DNA of 59,406 nucleotides from Streptomyces sp. CB01881 (GTDB lineage: Bacteria > Actinomycetota > Actinomycetes > Streptomycetales > Streptomycetaceae). The notes below the pieces were generated by a model that searched no databases, had not been told where the DNA came from, and saw only the letters and a list, made by a program, of their open reading frames with translations. Shown piece by piece: positions 53,201-59,406 of the stretch. Location of the stretch: contig NZ_CP026498.1 in NCBI RefSeq assembly GCF_002953255.1, positions 2,039,781 through 2,099,186 of the forward strand, written 5' to 3'. The position numbers were made by a program, and so were the translations under genes. The stretch's first letter is position 1; each line of letters starts with the position of its first letter.

Positions 53201-55472
53201 GCGGCTCGGCGGCGCGGCCGAGGGTGCCGGTGGCCGGGTCCAGCTCGGTGAGGTGGCCGCCGCCGCGGCCGTGGCGGACCGTCCAGTGGCCGGTGCCGTC
53301 GCCGGTCACCGGGTGCTCGGCGGGCATCCGGGTGTCCCCGGCGTGCAGCGGGCGCTCTCCGGTGGTCCGCCCGCCGCCGGGCAGCGGGAGGGACGGGACG
53401 CCGGGCTCGTCGTTGCCGCCGTAGTAGCGGACGATGGTCTCGCCGCCGAGGACGAAGGTCTCGGCCGGGCGACCGGACCAGTAGGCGTGCTGCTTGCCGT
53501 CCCGGTACCAGGCGACGAGCAGCTCGTCGTCGACGTAGCGGAGCCGGGGCCGCTGCCACCGCTCCAGCTTGTCGGGGATCCGCAGGGTGTGCTCCAGCAC
53601 GATGCCCTGCGGGCCGGCCACCACGACCTGGTCCTTGCGGGCCAGGATCAGGTGCGGCCAGGCGTCCTCGGTGTACAGGCCCTCGGGGAGCTGGCGGCCG
53701 GCCGGGCCGCCGGGTGCCGTGCCCGACTCGACGCCGAGCCTGCGGAGCGCCTCTTCGAGGGCGGGCCAGCCGAGTTCGTCGAGGATGCCGGCCCGCAGGG
53801 TGCGGGCGAGCAGGCCGGTGACGTCGAGCCCGGCGATCCGCTCGGCGGCGGCCGGGTTCTCGCTGCGGATGGCCGTGCGGCTGGTCCGCAGGACGCGCAG
53901 CAGGTCGGCGGCGTTCGCCAGGCCGCGGGCGGCCAGGAGTTCGTCGGCGCGCGCGTCGGACCACTCGACGAACAGCTCGCGCAGCACCGGGAGGGCGGGC
54001 ACCTGCCGGGCCACGGCGGCGTCCCAGGCGCCGGGGACGGCGGCGCGCAGCGCGGGCCGGAACCGCGGGTCGGCGGCGAGCGCGGCGAGCGTGCGGCTGT
54101 CGGGACCGGACCGGGCGACCCAGGCGGAGAGGTCGAGGGAGAGGCCGTCGGCGGGGTCGGCGACCGGGACGCCCTCGGCGAGCAGCAGGTCGAGCACGCC
54201 GAGCTGGACGGTGCTGCGCCGCACTCCGGTCAGCAGGTCGACCGGGACGCCGTCGGCGCGCAGCCGGCCGGTCATCCGGCCGGCGAGGGCGATGGTCTCG
54301 GAGCCGGGGCTGTCGTTGTTCCAGCCCCGGCCGACGTGGTTGCACCAGCTCCGCAGCCAGTCGGCGGGATCGGTGGGCCCGGCACCCTCCGCGGGCGCGG
54401 TGCGCGGCCCGGTGAGCAGCTGCTCGGCGCCGCTCTCGGCGAGAACGGCGAGCCAGGAGGCGTCCTGGGCGTTGCGGTCGGAGGTGCCGGCCGGGTCGGG
54501 CAGGATCTCCAGCAGGCGGGCGCGGACCGCCTCGTCCCTGCGGCCCAGGTCGATGACGGCGCCGTGCCAGGACTTCCAGAACGCGCCGGGCGCCCGGTTG
54601 ACGGCGGGTGAGGCGAGCAGCTCGGCGAGGAGCGCCCCCTCGTGCTCGGTACGGTCCAGCCCGGCGGCCCGGATCAGGGCGCGGGCGTCCTCGGCGACGC
54701 CCGCGTAGGGGGCCATGCCGGCCGCCGAGCGTTCGGTGCAGAGCTGGCGGAACCGCTGCCAGGCGGTGAGCGGGTCGAGCCGGGTGCTCAGCTCCTTGAC
54801 GTACTGGCGCAGCGACTTGACGGTGAGCGCGCCGGCCAGCGCGAACTCCAGGAAGACGGCGCGCAGCCGTTCCTCGTCCACGGTGAGGCTGTGGGTGCGC
54901 TCGGCCTCGCGGGCCTTGCCGAAGAAGGTGCCGGCGTAGGTCTGGTTGCCCTGTTCGAGGAAGATCCGGCCGACCTCCTCGCAGTAGGTGGGCAGGAAGT
55001 GCGGCACGGCGCGGCCGAGGCGCACGGCGAGCGCCTCGAAGCCGTCCTTGGCGTGCCCGGGCTTGGACCTGGCCTGCCGGGCGAGCCGCTCCATCTCCTT
55101 GACCAGGGCGAGCGCGTGGTGCCCGTTGGCCGGGTCGTGGACCAGCGCCCAGGCGGGGAAGCCCAGCGCCTCCTGGCGGACCTGGCCGACCTCGACGGGC
55201 TCCTCCGCGGGCCTGAGGCCGAGGAACTCGACCGCCAGGTCCTCGGCGGGACCGAGCGCGCCGGGCACCAGCCGGACGATCCGGCGCCCGTCGAGCGCGG
55301 GGTGGGCGTAGCTGCGGGCGGTGAGCACGTCGGCGGGGCTGTCGGGCTGCCCGGCGCCGGGCAGCGTGCCGGCCGGGAGCACCGCCCCGGCGTCCAGCAG
55401 GCGCTCGGGCTGTCCGGTCGTACCGGTGCCGCCGCTCTCGGTGCGGCCGGTGTCGGTGGCGCTGGTGGTCAT
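50283..55472 (-). CDS. Very large protein of the MoxR/vWA operon
   Basis: A 1729-residue cytoplasmic protein with no membrane segment. The N-terminal 550 residues are helical and TPR-like in places (FLEQGNQTYAGTFFGKAREAERTHSLTVDEE). The middle (about 590-790) has beta-rich stretches such as VVVAGPQGIVLEHTLRIPD and LRYVDDELLVAWYRDGKQHAYW, propeller-like in feel. The C-terminal part contains VVVLGCRHHHGDRVHWLAVDHD and ends with a likely winged helix (ARWTGWKPARLKRARAELAATGLVLEAKR). Homologues occupy the same operon place in other actinobacteria as far as I know, listed as hypothetical or DNA-binding. ATG 55470-55472 follows GGGGAGGAAGCCGC. Overlaps both neighbours by four bases. The exact job is unknown. 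Confidence 0.75.
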   Translation of the reverse strand: MTTSATDTGRTESGGTGTTGQPERLLDAGAVLPAGTLPGAGQPDSPADVLTARSYAHPALDGRRIVRLVPGALGPAEDLAVEFLGLRPAEEPVEVGQVRQEALGFPAWALVHDPANGHHALALVKEMERLARQARSKPGHAKDGFEALAVRLGRAVPHFLPTYCEEVGRIFLEQGNQTYAGTFFGKAREAERTHSLTVDEERLRAVFLEFALAGALTVKSLRQYVKELSTRLDPLTAWQRFRQLCTERSAAGMAPYAGVAEDARALIRAAGLDRTEHEGALLAELLASPAVNRAPGAFWKSWHGAVIDLGRRDEAVRARLLEILPDPAGTSDRNAQDASWLAVLAESGAEQLLTGPRTAPAEGAGPTDPADWLRSWCNHVGRGWNNDSPGSETIALAGRMTGRLRADGVPVDLLTGVRRSTVQLGVLDLLLAEGVPVADPADGLSLDLSAWVARSGPDSRTLAALAADPRFRPALRAAVPGAWDAAVARQVPALPVLRELFVEWSDARADELLAARGLANAADLLRVLRTSRTAIRSENPAAAERIAGLDVTGLLARTLRAGILDELGWPALEEALRRLGVESGTAPGGPAGRQLPEGLYTEDAWPHLILARKDQVVVAGPQGIVLEHTLRIPDKLERWQRPRLRYVDDELLVAWYRDGKQHAYWSGRPAETFVLGGETIVRYYGGNDEPGVPSLPLPGGGRTTGERPLHAGDTRMPAEHPVTGDGTGHWTVRHGRGGGHLTELDPATGTLGRAAEPPRIAATATAGRLDVQRTRLLPMQPGLEATPLGTDGAALGSWVRVDGGRVTTGTADGTTLVLAGDGTHARRFPVGRLALPGGARPLVVEERGGGLALALPGAAEARTDADPAGGTHADGTTGGTVTTADADTTADLSVCRPGGPAAAGTAYVPPLVHWHALRPRDEEGSRVLRAVTDQQAARLIDAAWPVDVEPVPADEQRWLTVQGARRLLANGKKSRSRVPVTAVGEALPGVSHPLLRAGVAGLARAAADLLDRVARFLPQPEAEARPKADAARAGTAYQPEHGRDHELRQAVGVLLPDLGGFGPSWGSNGGWLSLNNLRTVTAVLAAPPAVPEGGEGWSAPLQVRLLGDDNHHGWLHLLGRLGTLAYAAAAPLTGSAERSALVLLLDELTKGLLADRGATLREITLSEPLNEAGREHRHKKRAGQVLRHGDRTVVVLGCRHHHGDRVHWLAVDHDPSGAFGPVAHFTTVEERNTEERISAAWLAGFRRVLALRGATTREPDHAADFAARTGIGTTRATLLLSPTGTLFQWYGNVLPADRLKEYGLRNAEAKAARDWLRDRDRTALADVWAALLPADPERLWTEGPDTAAGAARWTELLGTLVTLPEDAQAIVSGASIGHIEAVLNPARTPWLSRTTGYRVRADEDGGAVRLRADDPAAVPGGNTLAGTVDALRWLAYHLPADSPLRPLLPQAVAALRARLADPGLLLDHDLHLTLKDQKLAAVLRTRYGLPAEGGADADGLVRCGEALVLAPGGGEDECVWLRPAGLTGADDPLLELLGGLSASYWFAGERRALEAVLSGELERLVSLPEAGPEGGAPTGWAQDPQLSVPDLVAEAAKAHGLGEDAAALYLQLLALPDPTDRNVARWTGWKPARLKRARAELAATGLVLEAKRARAGRSLFLPGGWQEAKAPGLPAETWKAGLYELPTHHTVLPHLSVPELFARAWQRIGDGDTPGYEELRTSKRRKARR

Positions 55473-56329
55473 GCGGCTTCCTCCCCTTCGATCGTGCGGC
55501 CGGCGTGCAGCGCGGCGGCCATCCGCATGCCCTCGGACCAGGCGACCGGCCCGACCTGGGCGAGCGGCAGGACCTTGCCGCCCGGGCCCGTCCAGCTGAG
55601 TGCGCCGGTCTCGCACTCGTCGTACTCGTAGTAGTCGCCGACCCAGACGCGGGCCTCCAGGGCGACGCCGCCCTCGACGACCGGCAGGACGGCGTGGCCG
55701 CCGCGCACCCGGTAGCCGAGCCGGGCGCAGCGGCCGAGCAGCTCGCGCAGCTCCTTGTAGCGGCCGCCCGCGTAGGTCGTGACCTCGGTGCCGGGCGCGT
55801 CGGCGCCGGCCGGGCGGTGCCACACCTCCCGGTACAGCTGCTGGACCTGCTGGGCGACGCCGAGTTCGACGGCGAACTCGCGCAGCTCGTCCAGGTCGTC
55901 CAGCAGGACGGGGTGGGGTATCCGGATCTCGGCGTCGGTGAGGCGCACGGTGTCCCCGTCGAGGTCGACCAGGCCCAGCCCGCGCTCGGCGTCGGCCCCG
56001 CGCAGGAACCCGGCGACCGAACCGTCCGCGCCGGTGACCACCAGGTCGCGCAGGACCTCCTGCCAGGCCTCGTCCGCCCAGACCGCGGTGACCACGGCGG
56101 CGGGCACCGGCAGCGAGCGCACCATCCACCGCTCGGCGTCGTCCAGACAGCGCCGCCGGTGCGCGGCCAGCCATTCGGTGAGCTGCCTGAGTCCGGTGAC
56201 CACCGGATCGTCGTTCAGCTTCGACGGGACGGACTTCAACTGGCGGCCGGCCGCGTTGCGGCAGACCACCTTGCCCTCCTCGTCGAGCGCGACTTGGTAG
56301 CCGCCCGTTCCCGCTTCCACCCACGCCAC
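55469..56329 (-). CDS. DUF4132 domain protein, first gene of the MoxR/vWA operon
   Basis: A 286-residue protein. Residues about 85-240 fit the DUF4132 domain (as in E. coli YehI/MolR): FLRGADAERGLGLVDLDG, IRIPHPVLLDDLDELREFAVELGV, QLYREVWHR, then RGGHAVLPVVEGGVALEARVWVGDYYEYDE. The N-terminal 50 residues start with a GGYQVALDEEGKVVCRNAAGRQLKSVP strand pattern. The GTG (56327-56329) has GGAGGAGA upstream. Its stop overlaps the start of the 1729-residue gene (ATGA). Divergent from the helicase gene with 216 bases between. The domain's biochemical function is unknown. Confidence 0.8.
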   Translation of the reverse strand: MAWVEAGTGGYQVALDEEGKVVCRNAAGRQLKSVPSKLNDDPVVTGLRQLTEWLAAHRRRCLDDAERWMVRSLPVPAAVVTAVWADEAWQEVLRDLVVTGADGSVAGFLRGADAERGLGLVDLDGDTVRLTDAEIRIPHPVLLDDLDELREFAVELGVAQQVQQLYREVWHRPAGADAPGTEVTTYAGGRYKELRELLGRCARLGYRVRGGHAVLPVVEGGVALEARVWVGDYYEYDECETGALSWTGPGGKVLPLAQVGPVAWSEGMRMAAALHAGRTIEGEEAA

Positions 56330-56433
56330 GGCCGCTCTCCTCCCAGCTGCTGGTCAGTGATGCGAGGAACGTAACGGGACACACTGACAACGCGTCGGCC
56401 GGGGGACCGCCTCCGGGCAGGCTCGATTCCAAA

Positions 56434-56495
56434 CCCATCGAACGGGTGAACGATGGGAAGTTCCGGCCCCGATCCGGTAGATTCGCCCGGAATCT
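56434..56495. promoter_or_regulatory. Two inverted repeats in the divergent helicase/DUF4132 promoter region
   Basis: CCCATCG (56434-56440) and CGATGGG (56451-56457) form a palindrome with a ten-base centre; AGATTC (56479-56484) and GAATCT (56490-56495) form a second with a five-base centre. Both lie in the 216-base spacer between the operon start at 56329 and the helicase start at 56546 and may be operators controlling both directions. Confidence 0.5.
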
Positions 56496-56545
56496 GATCG
56501 GCACACGAAGCGGCTCCGGGCCGCCAGGTCGGCACGGGGGAATCG

Positions 56546-59406
56546 GTGGGGACCGGACGGGCGGAGACCCGGCGCCAGGAGGCGCTGCTGGAGTGCTGGC
56601 GGGCGGTGGAGCTGTTCAGCCCGCCGCCGATCCCCGCGCCCCGCCGCCGGCGCACCGGCCGGTCCGGCGGTGCCGACGAGACGCTGTGCGACCTGACCCC
56701 GGTCCCCGGGGAGCCGCGCCCGCTGCTGCCCTGGGCGCCCGGCCACCCGGTGACGGCGGCCCGGCTCGCCCCGCGCGGGAAGATGTGGCGCCACGAGGTC
56801 TACGGCGGGGTGTTCGAGCTGGAGCGGCTGCGCCAGGCGATGATCGCGGCGCTGCCGCACGGCACCGACCCGGACCCGGGCGTGCCCGCACGGGAGCTGG
56901 TGCTGAACGGGCAGAGCGCGATGTACGCGCTGGTCCTGGACGAGCACGGCCGCCTGGTCGAGGACACCCCGGTGGTGTCGGCCTGCGCCTGGGCGGCCGG
57001 GCGGCTCTTCGACCCCGGGCCGTCGGCCGACGGCTGGCTGGACGGCTTCGAGGACCTGGACGAGGCGTTCGGGCTGGCCGTCCGGGAGCTCACCGCGACA
57101 CCGATCCCGCACGTCGCCTGGACGGAGTCCCAGCGGCCCGGGCCGCCCGCCGCGGCCTTCCGGGACTCCGGCCGGCCCACCGACGACCGGGCTCCCCGAC
57201 CCCGCGCGGACCCGAACGGCGGGCGCTCCGGGAGTGGTTGGCAGCGGCTCGTCGCCGAGATCCTCGGCGGCGCGGCGGTCGGCGCACTCGCCGCCCTGTT
57301 CGGCGAGGTCGCGGGCGCGGCCGCCCAGGGCGCGGTGGAGCCGCTGGTCCGGCGGACGGTCGACTGGGTCGAGGCGCGCCGGGCCGCCCGGGACCGCACC
57401 GGCGGGACCGCGCAGGCGGACGCGGGAGCCCCGGCGGGCGCCGGCGGCGCGGGGGCCGCAACGGCGCCGGGCGACGGCAGCGCCACCACGACCCGGTCCG
57501 GTGGCGGCGCAGTTCCGGCCGCGGTCCCGGTGGACGACGAACCGGCGGCCCCGGGCGCGGGGGAGGACGACGGCCCCCGGCCGGTCTCCTTCGCGGACCT
57601 GGTGGCACTGACCGCCCAGATCGCCGACCTGTGCGGCGTCCAGCACCTCCTGGACCCGGCCACCATCCGGATCAGGAGCCGCCTGGTGCGCCGCCCCAAG
57701 GACTCCCGGGCGTCCGCGACCGTCGGCCAGCTTTTCCTCAACAGCCTGCTCCCGCCCGACCTGGCCAGGGTCCGCGCCGCCTCCGACAAGGGCTTCGGTC
57801 CGGCCCTGACCGCCTACCTGAGCGCCGGCGGGGAGCTCGACCCGGCCCACCGCACCGACGTCCGCGAGGACCGCGCCGCCGTCCTCGCCGGCGTCCGACC
57901 CGTGCTGACCCCGGCCGGACGCTGGCCCGCCGAGGCCCGCCACCCCCTGGCGCTCAGCCAGCAGTTCGCCGTCAACCGGCTGCTCCAGGCCCGCGAAGGA
58001 ACGACCGGCGGCCTGTTCTCCGTCAACGGGCCGCCGGGCACCGGCAAGACCACCATGCTGCGGGACCTCGTCGCCGCCCTCGTGGTCGAACGGGCCGCCC
58101 TGATGGCCGAGTTCGACCGGCCGGAGCGGGCGTTCACCGGGCGCCCGTGGTACGGCAAGGACCGCCAGGGCGTCCATGCGCGCTACGTCGCCGCGCTCGA
58201 CCCCCGGCTGACCGGCTTCGAGATCGTGGTCACCTCCTCCAACAACGGCGCGGTCGAGAACATCACCGCCGAACTGCCCGGCCTCGGCGCACTCGCCGAG
58301 CACTGGCACCCGGACGAGGGCCACTTCGCCGACCTCGCCTCGGCCCTGCTCAGGGGCGCCCCGGCGTGGGGGCTGATCGCCGCCGTGCTCGGCAACAAGA
58401 CCAACCGCAAGGAGTTCGTCGACCGGTTCTGGTGGGGCCGGCTGCCCCCCGAGGAGAACGCCGCCCGCACTCCCCTGGGGTTGCCGCCGCTTCGCGGGAT
58501 GCAGGCCGTCCTCAGCGGCTGGATCCCCCCGGCGCCGCCGCGCACCCGGAGCCGGACCGGCGCCGCCGCCGCTCCCGCAGGCCCCACCGAGCCCGCAGGC
58601 CCCGCCGAGCCGGTGCCCTCCTGGCCGGAGGCCGTGGCGGCGTTCCGCGCCGCACAGGCCGAGGTGGAGCGCCTGCGCACCCAACGCCTCGGCCTGGCCG
58701 CACTGTTGGACACCGTCGACTCATCCGCGGCGGAGCAGCGCATCCAGCACCTGCGGTCCGCGCTGCGGGCCGCCCGGGCGCGGGACGCCGAGGCCGGGGA
58801 CCGGCTGCGCGAGGCCGAACAGGCCACCGCGGCGGCCACGCTCGCCACCGCCACCGCCACCACGGCCCACCGGTCCGCCGAGGAGCGGCTCCGCCAGGCC
58901 GGCCGGGACCTGGCCGCCGCCCGGGCGGACCTCGCCGCGGAGCGCGAAGTCGCAGAACAGCAGCGCCAGTACGTGGAGGCCCTGGCCACCCGGCACGACA
59001 CCCCCGCCACCGTCGAAGGCGGTCTGCGCGGCGGACTGCGCCGCCTGCTGCAGACCTCGGCCGACCGGCGGGCCGCCGAGGAGCAACGGGGCCGGTCCCA
59101 GGCCGAGATCCTGCAGCTACTGGACAGCGGCCGGGCCGGTCTCGACGACCAACTCGCCGCCGTGGGGCGCTCCGTGCGGGCCGAGGTGCTCGCGGTGGAC
59201 GCCCGGGCACGGATCGCCGCCGAGGCCGCAGCCAGGAAGGGCCGCCTGGCGGCCGCCCAGGACCGCGGGCGAAGCGCCGAGGCCCAGGAGACCCGGGCAC
59301 GCGCCGGGTCGGTGCACGCCCGCCGGGAGGCGGAGAGGGCGGCCGGGGAGCTCGAAGCCGCCGTTGCCGGGCTGCGCGAGGGCCGGGAGCGGCTCGACGC
59401 GGCAGC
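56546..59406 (+). CDS. SF1 helicase/ATPase with coiled coil, cut by window end
   Basis: An ORF of at least 953 residues, open at the window end. It starts at GTG 56546 behind GGGGGAATCG. Residues 1-430 have no recognised domain; an Ala/Gly-rich stretch LGGAAVGALAALFGEVAGA sits near 238. A Walker A GPPGTGKTTML occurs at 495-502, and IVVTSSNNGAVENITAELPG near 560 is motif Ia of Upf1-like SF1 helicases. After a WGRLPPEENAARTPLG region, residues about 690-953 form a long coiled coil rich in Ala, Arg, Glu and Gln; the remaining helicase motifs would follow beyond the window. Divergent from the MoxR/vWA operon, with which it may form one system. Confidence 0.8.
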   Translation, partial: MGTGRAETRRQEALLECWRAVELFSPPPIPAPRRRRTGRSGGADETLCDLTPVPGEPRPLLPWAPGHPVTAARLAPRGKMWRHEVYGGVFELERLRQAMIAALPHGTDPDPGVPARELVLNGQSAMYALVLDEHGRLVEDTPVVSACAWAAGRLFDPGPSADGWLDGFEDLDEAFGLAVRELTATPIPHVAWTESQRPGPPAAAFRDSGRPTDDRAPRPRADPNGGRSGSGWQRLVAEILGGAAVGALAALFGEVAGAAAQGAVEPLVRRTVDWVEARRAARDRTGGTAQADAGAPAGAGGAGAATAPGDGSATTTRSGGGAVPAAVPVDDEPAAPGAGEDDGPRPVSFADLVALTAQIADLCGVQHLLDPATIRIRSRLVRRPKDSRASATVGQLFLNSLLPPDLARVRAASDKGFGPALTAYLSAGGELDPAHRTDVREDRAAVLAGVRPVLTPAGRWPAEARHPLALSQQFAVNRLLQAREGTTGGLFSVNGPPGTGKTTMLRDLVAALVVERAALMAEFDRPERAFTGRPWYGKDRQGVHARYVAALDPRLTGFEIVVTSSNNGAVENITAELPGLGALAEHWHPDEGHFADLASALLRGAPAWGLIAAVLGNKTNRKEFVDRFWWGRLPPEENAARTPLGLPPLRGMQAVLSGWIPPAPPRTRSRTGAAAAPAGPTEPAGPAEPVPSWPEAVAAFRAAQAEVERLRTQRLGLAALLDTVDSSAAEQRIQHLRSALRAARARDAEAGDRLREAEQATAAATLATATATTAHRSAEERLRQAGRDLAAARADLAAEREVAEQQRQYVEALATRHDTPATVEGGLRGGLRRLLQTSADRRAAEEQRGRSQAEILQLLDSGRAGLDDQLAAVGRSVRAEVLAVDARARIAAEAAARKGRLAAAQDRGRSAEAQETRARAGSVHARREAERAAGELEAAVAGLREGRERLDAA

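Noticed and set aside
50391..54611. Plus-strand ORF of 1406 codons opposite the 1729-residue gene
   Set aside because: No motif and unfavourable third-position bias; antisense shadow of a real gene.
56354..58684. Minus-strand ORF of 776 codons opposite the helicase
   Set aside because: The plus strand has a Walker A and motif Ia in a continuous frame; the minus frame has no motif.

Overview
The window is very GC-rich, uses GTG and TTG starts freely, packs genes with 4-base ATGA/GTGA/TTGA overlaps, and carries families typical of streptomycetes (DUF6461, ECF sigma/zf-HC2 pairs, MoxR/vWA/SWIM operon, P450s). It is most likely a chromosomal segment of Streptomyces or the closely related Kitasatospora. 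No rRNA, tRNA, CRISPR array, insertion sequence or phage gene was recognised.

Left part (18-6441, minus strand): a tight operon of an EEVS-type sugar phosphate cyclase, a second and apparently dead cyclase paralogue, five cupin genes (two of them bicupins) that include a duplicated pair, and three small unknown ORFs. I do not recognise it as any characterised pathway and regard it as the best candidate for a new system. Divergent to it is a phosphoribosyltransferase/dienelactone-hydrolase fusion (6717-8054).

Metabolic core (8317-22822): the homogentisate route of tyrosine catabolism (hppD, then the coupled run hmgA, an unknown gene, fahA), two crotonase-fold enzymes, a two-RCK CASTOR/POLLUX-like channel, an HdeD-family membrane protein, a DUF6461 protein, a class III CoA-transferase, an MBL hydrolase and a P450 with a clear palindromic operator.

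Middle (22913-36802): a GNAT-AAA ATPase fusion; a Met/His-rich membrane protein beside a divergent ECF sigma and zinc anti-sigma pair; an isonitrile cassette (MFS exporter, P450, DIT1/PvcA-type isonitrile synthase) whose last gene overlaps tail-to-tail with a three-gene metal-chelate ABC importer; a stand-alone protein resembling EF-G domain IV; a metal-receptor-fold protein; and a transglycosylase lipoprotein.

Right part (36824-59406): a conserved hypothetical gene with a doubtful 5' end, an 828-residue acidic repeat protein with helicase-like flanks, a lipase maturation factor, a MarR regulator, then a five-gene operon read leftwards from 56329 to 43063 (DUF4132, 1729-aa protein, MoxR ATPase, DUF5682-vWA fusion, SWIM protein). 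This resembles the E. coli yehI-L-M-P-Q locus. Divergent from it is a large SF1 helicase with a coiled coil, cut by the window end. All functions are read from sequence alone; no database search was run.
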